Below, piece after piece: positions 25,474 to 34,286 of a DNA stretch of 64,000 bases. The translations under genes and the position numbers were made by a program. Under the pieces are notes generated by a model. It did no database searches. It was given only the letters and a program-made list of their open reading frames with translations, and had not been told where the DNA came from. Source of the DNA: Muriicola jejuensis (GTDB lineage: Bacteria > Bacteroidota > Bacteroidia > Flavobacteriales > Flavobacteriaceae); assembly GCF_010671595.1 (NCBI RefSeq), contig NZ_JAABOP010000001.1, positions 372,001 through 436,000 on the forward strand. Direction: 5' to 3'. Within the stretch, counting starts at the first letter, position 1; each line of letters begins with the position of its first letter.

Positions 25474-26115
25474 ATGATTTTGGACAAGCATACAGCCAGT
25501 AAAACGGCTGAACTCCTTTTGCAAATTAATGCAATTAAGTTGAGACCCGAAAATCCTTTCAAATGGGCTTCGGGCTGGAATTCTCCCATCTATTGTGACA
25601 ACCGTATCCTCCTCTCATTCCCGGTCATCCGAAACTTCATCAAGGAAGAGATCGCGAAACAGGTGGAAGAGCTCTACGGCAAACCCGATATCATTGCCGG
25701 AGTGGCTACAGGAGCGATAGGGGTCGGGGTACTGGTCGCGGAATATCTCGGTCTCCCCTTTATCTATGTGAGACCCGAAGCCAAGTCACATGGAAGGCAA
25801 AACCAGATCGAAGGCCTGCTCGAACCAGACCAGACCGTTGTGGTCATCGAGGACCTGATCAGTACCGGCAAAAGCAGTCTGAATGCTGTGGACGCCCTAC
25901 TCAAAGGGGGTGCCAGGGTAAAAGGCATGGTCGCCATCTTCACTTACGGCTTTGACCTTGCCCGAAAGAATTTCGAAAAGAAAGGGGTGGAACTCCATAC
26001 CCTGAGTGATTACCAGACCCTTGTGGAACTGGCTTCAGAATCCCATTATATCAAAGAAGAACAACTCCAAACCCTGATGGAATGGAGAAAAGACCCCGCC
26101 CAGTGGAAACCTTGA
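25474..26115 (+). CDS. pyrE: Orotate phosphoribosyltransferase
   Basis: A 213-residue type I phosphoribosyltransferase that makes OMP from orotate and PRPP in pyrimidine synthesis. The PRPP loop VVVIEDLISTGKSS and the flexible-loop segment RPEAKSHGRQNQIEG are diagnostic. Start at ATG 25474, just behind a promoter element and seven bases from the divergent NUDIX start. The SRPBCC gene follows after four bases. Confidence 0.97.
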   Translation: MILDKHTASKTAELLLQINAIKLRPENPFKWASGWNSPIYCDNRILLSFPVIRNFIKEEIAKQVEELYGKPDIIAGVATGAIGVGVLVAEYLGLPFIYVRPEAKSHGRQNQIEGLLEPDQTVVVIEDLISTGKSSLNAVDALLKGGARVKGMVAIFTYGFDLARKNFEKKGVELHTLSDYQTLVELASESHYIKEEQLQTLMEWRKDPAQWKP

Positions 26116-26119
26116 TCCC

Positions 26120-26512
26120 ATGCATATAGAGACCCCAAAAAAGACCGTAGCCAAGAACAAGGAGGAAGTGTACAACTTCCTTACAGACCTGCAGAATTTC
26201 GAAAAACTGATGCCCGAATCCATTGACAAATTCGAGATCCTTGACGAGGACACCTTCCTCTTCGCCCTGAGTGGAATGCCCCAGATAGTGCTGAAGAGAA
26301 AAGAGCAGGTCCCCCACGAAAAGGTGGTCCTGGGAGCGGCCAGTGATAAACTTCCCTTCACCCTCAGTGCTTTTATAGAGGAGAAGGATGCAGACAGCAG
26401 TGAGGTCACCCTGAGTTTCAAAGGGGAGTTCAATGCGATGATGGCGATGATGATCAAAAGCCCCATCACCAATTTCATAGGCACACTTTCAGAAAACCTG
26501 ACCAAGATATAG
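26120..26512 (+). CDS. SRPBCC (START-like) family protein
   Basis: A 130-residue protein with the START/Bet v1-like fold, as judged from the opening pattern (VAKNKEEVYNFLTDLQNFEKLMP), alternating strands and a long amphipathic last helix (NAMMAMMIKSPITNFIGTLSENL). Such proteins bind hydrophobic ligands in a deep cavity. The ligand is unknown. Four bases behind pyrE, so probably in its transcript. Convergent with the biotin ligase gene. Confidence 0.85.
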   Translation: MHIETPKKTVAKNKEEVYNFLTDLQNFEKLMPESIDKFEILDEDTFLFALSGMPQIVLKRKEQVPHEKVVLGAASDKLPFTLSAFIEEKDADSSEVTLSFKGEFNAMMAMMIKSPITNFIGTLSENLTKI

Positions 26513-26526
26513 GTCTGTTCAGGGCC

Positions 26527-27252
26527 TTATAACCGAAAGGCGATCTCCTTAAGGGCATAGGATTCCAGCCTTCCCTCCCTATCCAGAAGGAGTGTTCCAT
26601 CGGGTGATACCCCGCGGATAATTCCGGGAACGATCTTCCCCCCGATCTCAAATTCCGCCAGGCTGTCTCTTCGGAAAAGCAGGTGGTCATAGCTACGGTG
26701 GATCCCCTCGCCCAAAGCCTTATCCAACTTTTGCAGGTTTTTCTCGAGACTATTCAATACGCGGTCGAGCAACGCATCCAGATCGTGCTGGACACCTGTG
26801 ATCTGAGACAGAGAGGCCGCATGTGGCAGGTTTTTGAAATCGGACTGATTCACATTGATCCCGATGCCGATCACAGAATGGATAAGAGCCTGTCCCTTCA
26901 GTGTATTTTCAATCAGGATTCCACAGATCTTTTGATTACCTGACATTATGTCGTTAGGCCATTTTATGGAAAGTTCGGGAATCTCCAGAGCATGCAAGAC
27001 CTCCACCAGGGCCAGGGAAACCACTTTTGAAATCAGGAATCCGCCGGAAGCCTCCTGTCCTTCGAAATATTTCAACACACTAAAGGTCAGGTTCTTACCG
27101 GGTTCAGATATCCAATGTGTTCCCGCTTGCCCCCTCCCCTTGTGCTGGGCATTTGCAGTCAGAACGGTAAAGTCCGGCAGTTCGGTTTCAGCCATCATCC
27201 TCTTTAAATGGAGATTGGTGGAATCCGTGGCACCGACTTTGATGATAAGCAT
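26527..27252 (-). CDS. birA: Biotin--[acetyl-CoA-carboxylase] ligase
   Basis: A 241-residue class I biotin protein ligase which attaches biotin to the carrier domain of acetyl-CoA carboxylase. The biotinyl-AMP loop GRGQAGTHW (the E. coli GRGRRGR equivalent), KWPNDIM with the catalytic lysine, and GIGINVNQ are present, followed by a short carboxy-terminal domain. There is no amino-terminal HTH, so it is not a repressor. Divergent from rsfS with a 96-base gap. Confidence 0.95.
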   Translation of the reverse strand: MLIIKVGATDSTNLHLKRMMAETELPDFTVLTANAQHKGRGQAGTHWISEPGKNLTFSVLKYFEGQEASGGFLISKVVSLALVEVLHALEIPELSIKWPNDIMSGNQKICGILIENTLKGQALIHSVIGIGINVNQSDFKNLPHAASLSQITGVQHDLDALLDRVLNSLEKNLQKLDKALGEGIHRSYDHLLFRRDSLAEFEIGGKIVPGIIRGVSPDGTLLLDREGRLESYALKEIAFRL

Positions 27253-27321
27253 AGTAAATATCGTCCCTTTTGGCTGTACAATGTTATGTTAAAAACTAGG
27301 GTCGAAAAAATAAAAAAATAA

Positions 27322-27329
27322 TAACTTTG
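27322..27329 (+). promoter_or_regulatory. -7 element for rsfS-ftsH
   Basis: TAACTTTG matches TAnnTTTG, 19 bases before the rsfS ATG, in an A/T-rich stretch. A -33 TTTG at the usual spacing is missing. Confidence 0.55.
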
Positions 27330-27348
27330 TATAAACTAAAACTTTTGG

Positions 27349-27726
27349 ATGCAGAAAGGAAAGGCTAGCGCAGATGAGTTAATCGCTTTTATACTACAAG
27401 GAATTGAAGAAGTTAAAGGGCTAGAAATCAATCTACTCGACCTTAGAGACATAGAAAATACTGTTTGCGACTACTTTGTTTTATGCAATGGCACCTCCAA
27501 TACGCATGTAAATGCGATCGTAAATTCAATCCAAAAAACGGTTAGTAAAGGAATTCAGGATAAACCCTGGCATGTGGAAGGTTCTGACAATGCCGAGTGG
27601 GTACTATTGGACTACGTCAATGTAGTGGTCCACGTCTTCCAGAAACAGGTACGCGAATTTTACGACATAGAAGGACTATGGGGCGATGCGAAGGTGACCA
27701 TGGTGGAAAGTAGTTTTAATCAATAA
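27349..27726 (+). CDS. rsfS: Ribosome silencing factor RsfS
   Basis: A 125-residue protein of the RsfS/Iojap family, which binds uL14 on the 50S subunit and blocks joining of subunits when nutrients are low. Typical segments are DLRDIENTVCDYFVLCNGTSNTHV, PWHVEG and WVLLDYVNVVVHVF. Length is normal. It heads the conserved rsfS-ftsH-LUD-cdsA-psd string, with ftsH starting 4 bases after its stop. Confidence 0.96.
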   Translation: MQKGKASADELIAFILQGIEEVKGLEINLLDLRDIENTVCDYFVLCNGTSNTHVNAIVNSIQKTVSKGIQDKPWHVEGSDNAEWVLLDYVNVVVHVFQKQVREFYDIEGLWGDAKVTMVESSFNQ

Positions 27727-27730
27727 AAAA

Positions 27731-29794
27731 ATGGCTAAAGAAAATAACAATAATACCCCTCAGAAAAGACCGAAATTCAGTTCGTGGTGGATCTATGGGC
27801 TGGTCGCGGTGCTTTTGATAGGGTTTAATTTTTTTGGTGGCGGCAGCCTGGCGACCACCAAGAAGATCACTACCTCCGAGTTGCAGGAATACCTGAGGGC
27901 GGGAGATATTGCCAAGATCCTGATCATTACCAATACCGATCAGGCCAAGGTCTTTCTGACCGAAGATGCCCTGGCAAAGGATGTCCACAAGGATGTAGCG
28001 AACAAACCATTCTTCCCTACGACTTCGGAGATTCCGCAATACGTACTGGACTTTGGAGACCTTCAGATCTTCCAGAATGAGATCACGGAGATCAGGAAGG
28101 AGAATTCCCTCAGTACCATCGTGGAGTTCGACAAAGAGTCGAATTTATTTTTTGACCTGCTCATCACAATTCTTCCTTTTGTCCTGATCATCGGTCTCTG
28201 GATCTACCTTATGAGGAGGATGTCAGGAGGAGGTGCCGGGGGTGCCGGAGGACAGATCTTCAACATCGGTAAATCCAAGGCAAAACTTTTCGACGAGAAA
28301 ACAGATACCCGTACTTCTTTCAAGGATGTGGCCGGACTGGAAGGAGCTAAAGAAGAGATAGAGGAGATCGTGGAGTTCCTGAAAAATCCAGATAAATACA
28401 CTTCCCTGGGAGGTAAGATCCCCAAGGGGGCCCTTCTGGTAGGACCACCCGGGACAGGAAAGACCCTCCTGGCTAAGGCCGTTGCAGGGGAAGCCAAAGT
28501 ACCCTTCTTCTCCCTTTCGGGTTCCGATTTTGTGGAAATGTTCGTGGGTGTGGGGGCCTCCCGTGTGAGGGACCTCTTTAAGCAGGCCAAGGACAAGGCT
28601 CCGGCCATCATCTTTATCGATGAGATCGATGCCATCGGTCGGGCAAGGGGTAAAAATAATTTTACGGGTTCTAATGACGAAAGGGAAAATACCCTGAACC
28701 AGTTGCTGACAGAAATGGACGGTTTCGGTACCAATACCAACGTAATAGTCCTCGCAGCGACCAACCGAGCAGACGTGCTGGATAAAGCCCTGATGCGTGC
28801 GGGTAGGTTCGACAGGCAGATCTATGTGGATCTCCCAGATATACGCGAAAGGAAAGAGATCTTTGAGGTCCACTTGAGGCCCATCAAAACGGCTGAGACA
28901 CTCGACCTGGATTTCCTTGCCAGGCAAACCCCGGGGTTCTCGGGAGCCGATATAGCCAATGTTTGTAACGAGGCAGCACTGATCGCCGCGAGAAAAGAGA
29001 AGAAAGCCGTCACAAAACAGGATTTCCTGGACGCTGTAGACCGGATCGTGGGTGGGCTCGAAAAAAAGAACAAGATCATCACCAAGGAGGAAAAAAGGAC
29101 CATTGCCTACCACGAGGCGGGCCACGCCACGGTGAGTTGGATGTTGGAACACGCTGCGCCCCTGGTCAAGGTAACCATCGTCCCAAGGGGTCAGTCCCTG
29201 GGCTCTGCGTGGTACCTTCCCGAGGAACGCCTGATCGTTAGGCCCGAGCAGATGAAGGATGAAATGTGTGCCACCCTGGGAGGCCGCGCGGCCGAGAAGG
29301 TCATCTTTAACAAGATCTCCACAGGAGCCCTGAGCGACCTGGAGAAAGTGACCAAACAGGCCAGGGCCATGGTGACCATCTACGGCCTCAATGAAACCAT
29401 AGGGAACCTGACCTATTACGATTCCTCAGGCCAGAACGAATACGGCTTTACAAAACCCTACAGCGAGGAGACCGCCCAGAAAATTGACGAGGAGATCTCC
29501 AAACTGATCGAGGAACAGTACGCCAGGGCGATAGAGGTGCTTGAGAAGAACAAGGATAAACTGACGGAACTCGCCGAGCGATTGCTGGACAAGGAAGTCA
29601 TATTCAAGGAAGACCTGGAAAAGATCTTCGGAAAAAGGCCATTCGAAAAGAATTTTGACAAGAAAGGACAGGAGATCGCAAAGACCGAAGAGGAACTAGA
29701 GGAAAAGGAACCAACGGTTAAGGGGGAAATTAAGGCGAAGGCCGAGAAACCAGTTGAAGAAAAACCGGAAGAACTGACGAAGGATAATAAATAA
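27731..29794 (+). CDS. ftsH: ATP-dependent zinc metalloprotease FtsH
   Basis: A 687-residue membrane AAA+ protease that degrades misfolded and regulatory membrane proteins. Two membrane helices (about 19-36 and 141-161) enclose a periplasmic domain. The AAA core has Walker A GPPGTGKT (238-245), Walker [10 protein letters not shown] (near 293-301), the pore motif MFVG and the arginine fingers RAGRFDRQ. The zinc site is HEAGH at 461-465. The tail after about residue 640 is a charged Glu/Lys-rich extension, probably disordered. Confidence 0.98.
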   Translation: MAKENNNNTPQKRPKFSSWWIYGLVAVLLIGFNFFGGGSLATTKKITTSELQEYLRAGDIAKILIITNTDQAKVFLTEDALAKDVHKDVANKPFFPTTSEIPQYVLDFGDLQIFQNEITEIRKENSLSTIVEFDKESNLFFDLLITILPFVLIIGLWIYLMRRMSGGGAGGAGGQIFNIGKSKAKLFDEKTDTRTSFKDVAGLEGAKEEIEEIVEFLKNPDKYTSLGGKIPKGALLVGPPGTGKTLLAKAVAGEAKVPFFSLSGSDFVEMFVGVGASRVRDLFKQAKDKAPAIIFIDEIDAIGRARGKNNFTGSNDERENTLNQLLTEMDGFGTNTNVIVLAATNRADVLDKALMRAGRFDRQIYVDLPDIRERKEIFEVHLRPIKTAETLDLDFLARQTPGFSGADIANVCNEAALIAARKEKKAVTKQDFLDAVDRIVGGLEKKNKIITKEEKRTIAYHEAGHATVSWMLEHAAPLVKVTIVPRGQSLGSAWYLPEERLIVRPEQMKDEMCATLGGRAAEKVIFNKISTGALSDLEKVTKQARAMVTIYGLNETIGNLTYYDSSGQNEYGFTKPYSEETAQKIDEEISKLIEEQYARAIEVLEKNKDKLTELAERLLDKEVIFKEDLEKIFGKRPFEKNFDKKGQEIAKTEEELEEKEPTVKGEIKAKAEKPVEEKPEELTKDNK

Positions 29795-29847
29795 TTATCG
29801 CGTTTCGTTCTATAAATGAGTACATTAGATAAGTATTGAAACAGCCT

Positions 29848-30462
29848 ATGGGTATTTTTTCCAGTTTATTTGGGGGAGGTAAGAAAAAGAAGGTTTCCAA
29901 GGAAACCGTCGAGACCCGTGGCGTGCATATGCCGGACCTCAATCTCCCGATAGACGAGAAATTCACCATTCACTTCAAGAAGAACGGCGGAAAGTTCCTT
30001 TATTGCGATTCCCTCGATGAGGTCTCGGAAGCCTTGAAGAACATCATGGAGGAAAATCACTGGGAAGAAACTCCTTTTTTCGTCATGGACAAAAGGCTGG
30101 AAGAAAAGTTCGCAAAGGAGAGTATCTCCTTTACCCATAAGCTGAACGATAGCGCGGTCTTCTTCACTACCTGTGAACACCTGATCGCCCAGAATGGTTC
30201 TATCCTGGTATGCTCCAACCAGCTGAAGGAAAAAAAACTAAGCGAACTCCCCGAAAATGTCATCGTGTTCGCCACTACGAGTCAGCTTGTGGAAAGCATC
30301 GGTGAAGGCCTCAAGGCCATCAAGAAAAAATACCGGCAGGGGATTCCCGCAAATATCACGACCATTAAGCATTTTCAGGCTACCAATGAGAATGCAGACG
30401 ATTTTCTAACCTACGGAAGCAGTTCCAAACACTTGTACCTCATACTTCTGGAAGACTTGTAG
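29848..30462 (+). CDS. LUD domain protein
   Basis: A 204-residue protein with an LUD (LutB/LutC, YkgG-like) domain, seen in the pattern AVFFTTCEHLIAQNGSILVCSNQ and LPENVIVFATTSQLV. LutC relatives take part in lactate use, but those lie with the iron-sulfur subunits LutA and LutB, absent here. The start is ATG 29848 (MGIFSSLFGGGKKKK), where a short hydrophobic piece and four lysines could touch the membrane. Between ftsH and cdsA, one base before the latter, it is more likely linked to envelope or membrane quality control. That is inference. Confidence 0.85.
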   Translation: MGIFSSLFGGGKKKKVSKETVETRGVHMPDLNLPIDEKFTIHFKKNGGKFLYCDSLDEVSEALKNIMEENHWEETPFFVMDKRLEEKFAKESISFTHKLNDSAVFFTTCEHLIAQNGSILVCSNQLKEKKLSELPENVIVFATTSQLVESIGEGLKAIKKKYRQGIPANITTIKHFQATNENADDFLTYGSSSKHLYLILLEDL

Positions 30463-30463
30463 G

Positions 30464-31264
30464 ATGAAGGAACTTCTCAGGCGCTTACTTACGGGGGTGG
30501 TTTATGTAATTCTGTTACTCTCTGCCGTCTTCCTTAGCTCTGATGCCTTCGACTTCCTTTTCATGGTCTTCGGACTTGCTTGCCTCTACGAATACAAAAA
30601 GCTTGTCGGCCTGAGGGGGTACCACATTTTTGCCGCCTATCTTGGGATCTGGTGGCTCTTTATCTATATCATCAGGGACGCAGTACTGATCAACATCCTG
30701 ATGTTCCTCTCCATTACCGTAAACATCGTACTGATCTATTTCCTTTTTTCGAAAAAAAAGTTTTACAGGGCCTATGAAAAATTTATCATCGGCCTTTTCT
30801 ATATAGGAGGTGGCTGTATCTTCCTTACCATGATCCCCTACAAGGACGACGACTTTGCCAAAATGCTCATCATGGGCATCTTTATCCTGATCTGGGTGAA
30901 CGATTCCTTTGCCTATCTGGTGGGTAAATCCATCGGCCGTACCAAACTCTATCCCGCGGTTTCCCCGAAAAAAACAGTCGAAGGCACACTAGGGGGCTTC
31001 GTCTTTACCCTGGTTGCAGCCTATATCCTGTCACAGTACGAACCCATAATAAAACCCGTAGAATGGGTCATCCTGGCATCGGTCATCGTCCTTACAGGAA
31101 GCCTTGGAGACCTCGTCGAATCCAAGCTCAAAAGGCTGGCACATGTGAAAGACAGCGGAGCCATCCTTCCGGGACATGGGGGTATGCTCGATAGGCTGGA
31201 TAGTCTTATATTTGCAGCACCATTTGCCTATTTGGTTCTAAATATTTTTACCTATGTTTCATAA
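30464..31264 (+). CDS. cdsA: Phosphatidate cytidylyltransferase
   Basis: A 266-residue integral membrane enzyme making CDP-diacylglycerol from phosphatidic acid and CTP. The signature near the carboxy end is intact: SLGDLVESKLKRLAHVKDSG followed by LPGHGGMLDRLDS. About seven membrane helices are visible. It begins one base after the LUD gene and overlaps psd by 11 bases. Confidence 0.97.
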   Translation: MKELLRRLLTGVVYVILLLSAVFLSSDAFDFLFMVFGLACLYEYKKLVGLRGYHIFAAYLGIWWLFIYIIRDAVLINILMFLSITVNIVLIYFLFSKKKFYRAYEKFIIGLFYIGGGCIFLTMIPYKDDDFAKMLIMGIFILIWVNDSFAYLVGKSIGRTKLYPAVSPKKTVEGTLGGFVFTLVAAYILSQYEPIIKPVEWVILASVIVLTGSLGDLVESKLKRLAHVKDSGAILPGHGGMLDRLDSLIFAAPFAYLVLNIFTYVS

Positions 31265-31925
31265 AGAGGGGCAGAAGATCATCCTGTTTACTTTTTTCAT
31301 CATCGCAATCCTTGTCTTTCTGGCTGACCGGTTTATCTCGGCAGATTGGGTAAGGATAACGGTACAGATAGTCGCTATACTCATCCTGGTATCCATCCTT
31401 CAGTTCTTCAGGAACCCCAGAAGGGTCTCAAACAAGAATTTCAACGAGATCCATGCCCCGGTGGATGGCAAAGTGGTGGTCATAGAACGGGTAATGGAAA
31501 CGGAATACTTCCAGGAAGAAAGGCTGCAGATCTCCATTTTCATGTCGCCGGTGAACGTGCATGTAACTCGATACCCGGCCAGTGGTGTCATCAAATACTC
31601 CAAGTACCACCCCGGCAAATACCTGGTGGCATGGCATCCTAAATCAAGTGAAGAGAACGAGAGGACCACAGTCGTGATCAGAACCCCGAAATTCGGTGAT
31701 ATTCTCTACCGCCAGATCGCAGGTGCCATGGCAAGGCGCATCGTAAATTACGCCGAAGAAGGAGAAAGTGTGCAGCAGGGGGAAGAAAGTGGTTTTATTA
31801 AATTTGGTTCTCGTGTGGATGTATTTTTACCTTTGAACGCCATGGTGTCTGTAAAGCTTAACCAAAAAGTCAAAGGTGCGGTCACCTGCCTGGCGTCATT
31901 AAACACTGATGATGGAGAAGGATAA
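31254..31925 (+). CDS. psd: Phosphatidylserine decarboxylase family protein
   Basis: A 223-residue, short-type PSD precursor that makes phosphatidylethanolamine. Two amino-terminal membrane segments (about 8-26 and 31-50) precede the catalytic part with APVDGKVVVIE, FMSPVNVHVTRYP and the self-cleavage site in KFGSRVD, where Ser becomes the pyruvoyl group. The classical LGST is replaced by FGS as in the archaeal-type group common in Bacteroidota. Overlaps cdsA by 11 bases and the acyl-CoA-binding gene by 17, so strongly coupled. PssA is not in the window. Confidence 0.94.
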   Translation: MFHKEGQKIILFTFFIIAILVFLADRFISADWVRITVQIVAILILVSILQFFRNPRRVSNKNFNEIHAPVDGKVVVIERVMETEYFQEERLQISIFMSPVNVHVTRYPASGVIKYSKYHPGKYLVAWHPKSSEENERTTVVIRTPKFGDILYRQIAGAMARRIVNYAEEGESVQQGEESGFIKFGSRVDVFLPLNAMVSVKLNQKVKGAVTCLASLNTDDGEG

Positions 31926-32181
31926 TCTGCAAGCCGAATTCCAGAAAGCCGTTGCCTTTATCAGCAACTATACGGATCCGCTGGCTCCTGACCTGTTGCT
32001 GAAACTCTACGCCTATTACAAGATCGCCCACCAGAATTTCGACAATCCTGGCAGTAAGACTCCCCTGATCAATGCGTTCAAGGCAAATGCCCTGATCCAG
32101 GCCAAGAACTTGCAGCCCGAAGAGGCCATGGAAAAATACATCATTCTGGTAAAGAAGGAATTCGGGATCAATTCCTTTTAA
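31909..32181 (+). CDS. Acyl-CoA-binding protein
   Basis: A 90-residue acyl-CoA-binding protein (ACBP family), a four-helix bundle that carries long-chain acyl-CoA. The opening LQAEFQKAVAFISNY, the LKLYAYYKIAHQ tyrosine-lysine pair and the final AMEKYIILV fit the family. ACBPs are mostly eukaryotic; in Bacteroidota they are recurrent next to phospholipid genes. Overlap with psd by 17 bases suggests a role in supplying acyl chains to membrane lipid synthesis. Confidence 0.93.
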   Translation: MMEKDNLQAEFQKAVAFISNYTDPLAPDLLLKLYAYYKIAHQNFDNPGSKTPLINAFKANALIQAKNLQPEEAMEKYIILVKKEFGINSF

Positions 32182-32183
32182 GT

Positions 32184-32951
32184 TCAGGCATAGAGGTCGT
32201 CCGTATCTGCCTTGCAGAGCTCATAGACCAGTTCCCCCATCTTGGCGCTCACTTCCCTGAAAAGCCTCTCTCCCTTTTCCACAGTCGACTTATACGGGTC
32301 CCCTACCCCGGTGTCCTCTGAGATTTCGGACCACCTTCTTTCCGCCCAGGCCCAACCCTCAGAAAATGCCTTTATCCTGAAGTTTTTCGATTTTCCTTTG
32401 CCCCAGGTATTCCGATCGAGCACAAGGTCCGGTCTGAAGTATAGCATCAGGCTGGTCTCCCTTTCATCGGCGTGGTCCCCTTTCTCCTCGATGTACTCAG
32501 GATCATGGAGTACCTTGAACCAGTGCGACACACAAAGGAACATCTCAGGAAACTCCAGGCCCAATTCCCTGACAAGGGCTTTAAAGTTATTGCCCCCATG
32601 GCTGTTAAAGATCAGTAATTTACGGAGTCCCTGCCGGTTCAGAACGGTGATCACATCCCTGAGGATAGCCATCTGCGTACTGGGATTCAGGTTGATGTCG
32701 AGGTAGATATCAGACTGACCCGTATTCACCCCAAAGGGAATGGTGGGAAGGACGATGGGTTTTGCGCCCCGGTCCCAGGCCTGTTTGGCTGCCTCCGCCG
32801 CCAGGAAATCCGCCTCAAAAATATCCGTGCCGTAGGGCAGGTGGTAGTTGTGCGCCTCTGTGGCACCCCAGGGCAAGATGGCCAGGTCGAATATGGCATC
32901 CTTGAGGCAAAGCCAGTGGGTCTCAGTAAGTATATAAGGTCTTGAAGCCAT
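32184..32951 (-). CDS. Creatininase family amidohydrolase
   Basis: A 255-residue protein of the creatininase family, zinc-dependent hydrolases of cyclic or linear amides. Metal ligands are visible in GATEAHNYHLPYGTD (Glu, His, Asp), NSHGGNN (His) and ADERETSLM (Glu). Family members include creatininase, mycofactocin protease MftE and FAPy deformylase; without neighbours of those pathways the substrate is open. Five bases downstream of the sterol-desaturase gene on the same strand, so co-transcribed. Confidence 0.9.
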   Translation of the reverse strand: MASRPYILTETHWLCLKDAIFDLAILPWGATEAHNYHLPYGTDIFEADFLAAEAAKQAWDRGAKPIVLPTIPFGVNTGQSDIYLDINLNPSTQMAILRDVITVLNRQGLRKLLIFNSHGGNNFKALVRELGLEFPEMFLCVSHWFKVLHDPEYIEEKGDHADERETSLMLYFRPDLVLDRNTWGKGKSKNFRIKAFSEGWAWAERRWSEISEDTGVGDPYKSTVEKGERLFREVSAKMGELVYELCKADTDDLYA

Positions 32952-32956
32952 AAAGT

Positions 32957-34225
32957 TCAGATAGCGATTTGTTGTTCCGTTTCATTTCTCTCCACAAAGG
33001 TAAAGTAGAATCCCCCCAAAGCGGTGATCCCAAAATACGCGCCTACCAGGAGACTCCCATAATTCCAGTAGGTATCTATCCCGAACCAGTCGCCCGTGAT
33101 CGCGATAAAGGCCCATCCGGCCACACTCCTGATCAACTCAACAGGGAATGCGAAGTTCCGTCGGTCCATAAGGCTCGTATATCCGAAAATACCCAGAAAG
33201 ATAAAGGCCCCAAAGAGCAGAAGTCCGTCAAAACCAATGTCCGTGTAATTGTAGAACATAAAAAGGGTGAGGGCCAGGGTACTTGTCATCTGGAAAATAG
33301 AATATCCCTTCAGTAAGGGAGAGGCCGCTGTCTCATATCGCCGAAAGGAATACACGTCTTCTATGATCTCTGTCGGATATTTCTCCTTTACATCGGCTGG
33401 GCGCCATCCCGTGGGCATGAACCAGATCCGCAATTTATCCTTTAAGCTCCGGGTCCTCCACGCATCGAGTATGAGCCTCCAAAGGTGCTGAAAATTGATC
33501 AGGATAGGGTTCCAGGTATGGGCGGGTTTCAATACGCCGTACTGGGGTGGAACCTCCTCCAATTCCTCCTGAAAGGTACCGAACCAGCGGTCCCAGATAC
33601 AGAGTATCTGCCCGAGGTTCTTATCGATGTATTCAGGGTTAATGGCATGGTGCACCCGGTGCTGAGAAGGGGTTACGATGATATATTCCAGCCATCCCAT
33701 TTTGCCTATGTGTTGAGTGTGGTACCAAAACTGGGCAAAAAGGTGTACGGGTGCTATCACCGCGATCACCTCTGCCGGCACCCCAACCAGGGCCGCAGGG
33801 ATCAAAAAAAGTGGAAAATACCCCAGAAGGTTGGAAATGGACTGCCTCAGGGCACAGGCCAGGTTGAACTCCTCACTGCTGTGGTGGATGACGTGCTGGT
33901 TCCAGAAAAAGTTGACGTGATGACTCAGGCGATGGTTCCAGTACCCGGCAAAATCGATCGCGAGGAAGGCCGTCAGCCAAACCAGCCAGGTCGCCTTCAC
34001 CTCGGTGAACGACAAGTATTCAAGAAGGAAGGGATAACTCACGAGGATCACTCCGAGTCCCAGGGAGTCCTTGACGATGTTCGTAAGGCCAGAACTTATA
34101 CTGCTGACGGTATCCAGAACCTTGTGCTGCTGATCCTTTGCGAAATGCCCGTACAGGATCTCAATCAACAGGAGAAGAATAAAAAAGGGAATGGCGTATA
34201 AGAGCGCGTTGGCATAGGTTTCCAT
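32957..34225 (-). CDS. Sterol desaturase / fatty acid hydroxylase family protein
   Basis: A 422-residue membrane di-iron oxygenase. The histidine clusters are HRLSHH, then HVIHHSS and HRVHHAIN, with WNQH between, as in the fatty-acid hydroxylase superfamily; the arrangement and length are close to alkylglycerol monooxygenase-like proteins. The amino-terminal half contains the di-iron domain; the second half has four or five extra membrane helices. Substrate likely a lipid or carotenoid, not assignable. Forms a two-gene unit with the creatininase family gene. Confidence 0.9.
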   Translation of the reverse strand: METYANALLYAIPFFILLLLIEILYGHFAKDQQHKVLDTVSSISSGLTNIVKDSLGLGVILVSYPFLLEYLSFTEVKATWLVWLTAFLAIDFAGYWNHRLSHHVNFFWNQHVIHHSSEEFNLACALRQSISNLLGYFPLFLIPAALVGVPAEVIAVIAPVHLFAQFWYHTQHIGKMGWLEYIIVTPSQHRVHHAINPEYIDKNLGQILCIWDRWFGTFQEELEEVPPQYGVLKPAHTWNPILINFQHLWRLILDAWRTRSLKDKLRIWFMPTGWRPADVKEKYPTEIIEDVYSFRRYETAASPLLKGYSIFQMTSTLALTLFMFYNYTDIGFDGLLLFGAFIFLGIFGYTSLMDRRNFAFPVELIRSVAGWAFIAITGDWFGIDTYWNYGSLLVGAYFGITALGGFYFTFVERNETEQQIAI

Positions 34226-34286
34226 GGCAGTGGTAACAGCTGTGTTCCGAGATTAAATATACTTCATTTAACTGAAATACCGGAGA

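Noticed and set aside
28223-29152. Minus-strand open frame of 309 codons opposite ftsH
   Set aside because: Antisense to the AAA and protease core of ftsH; no domain.
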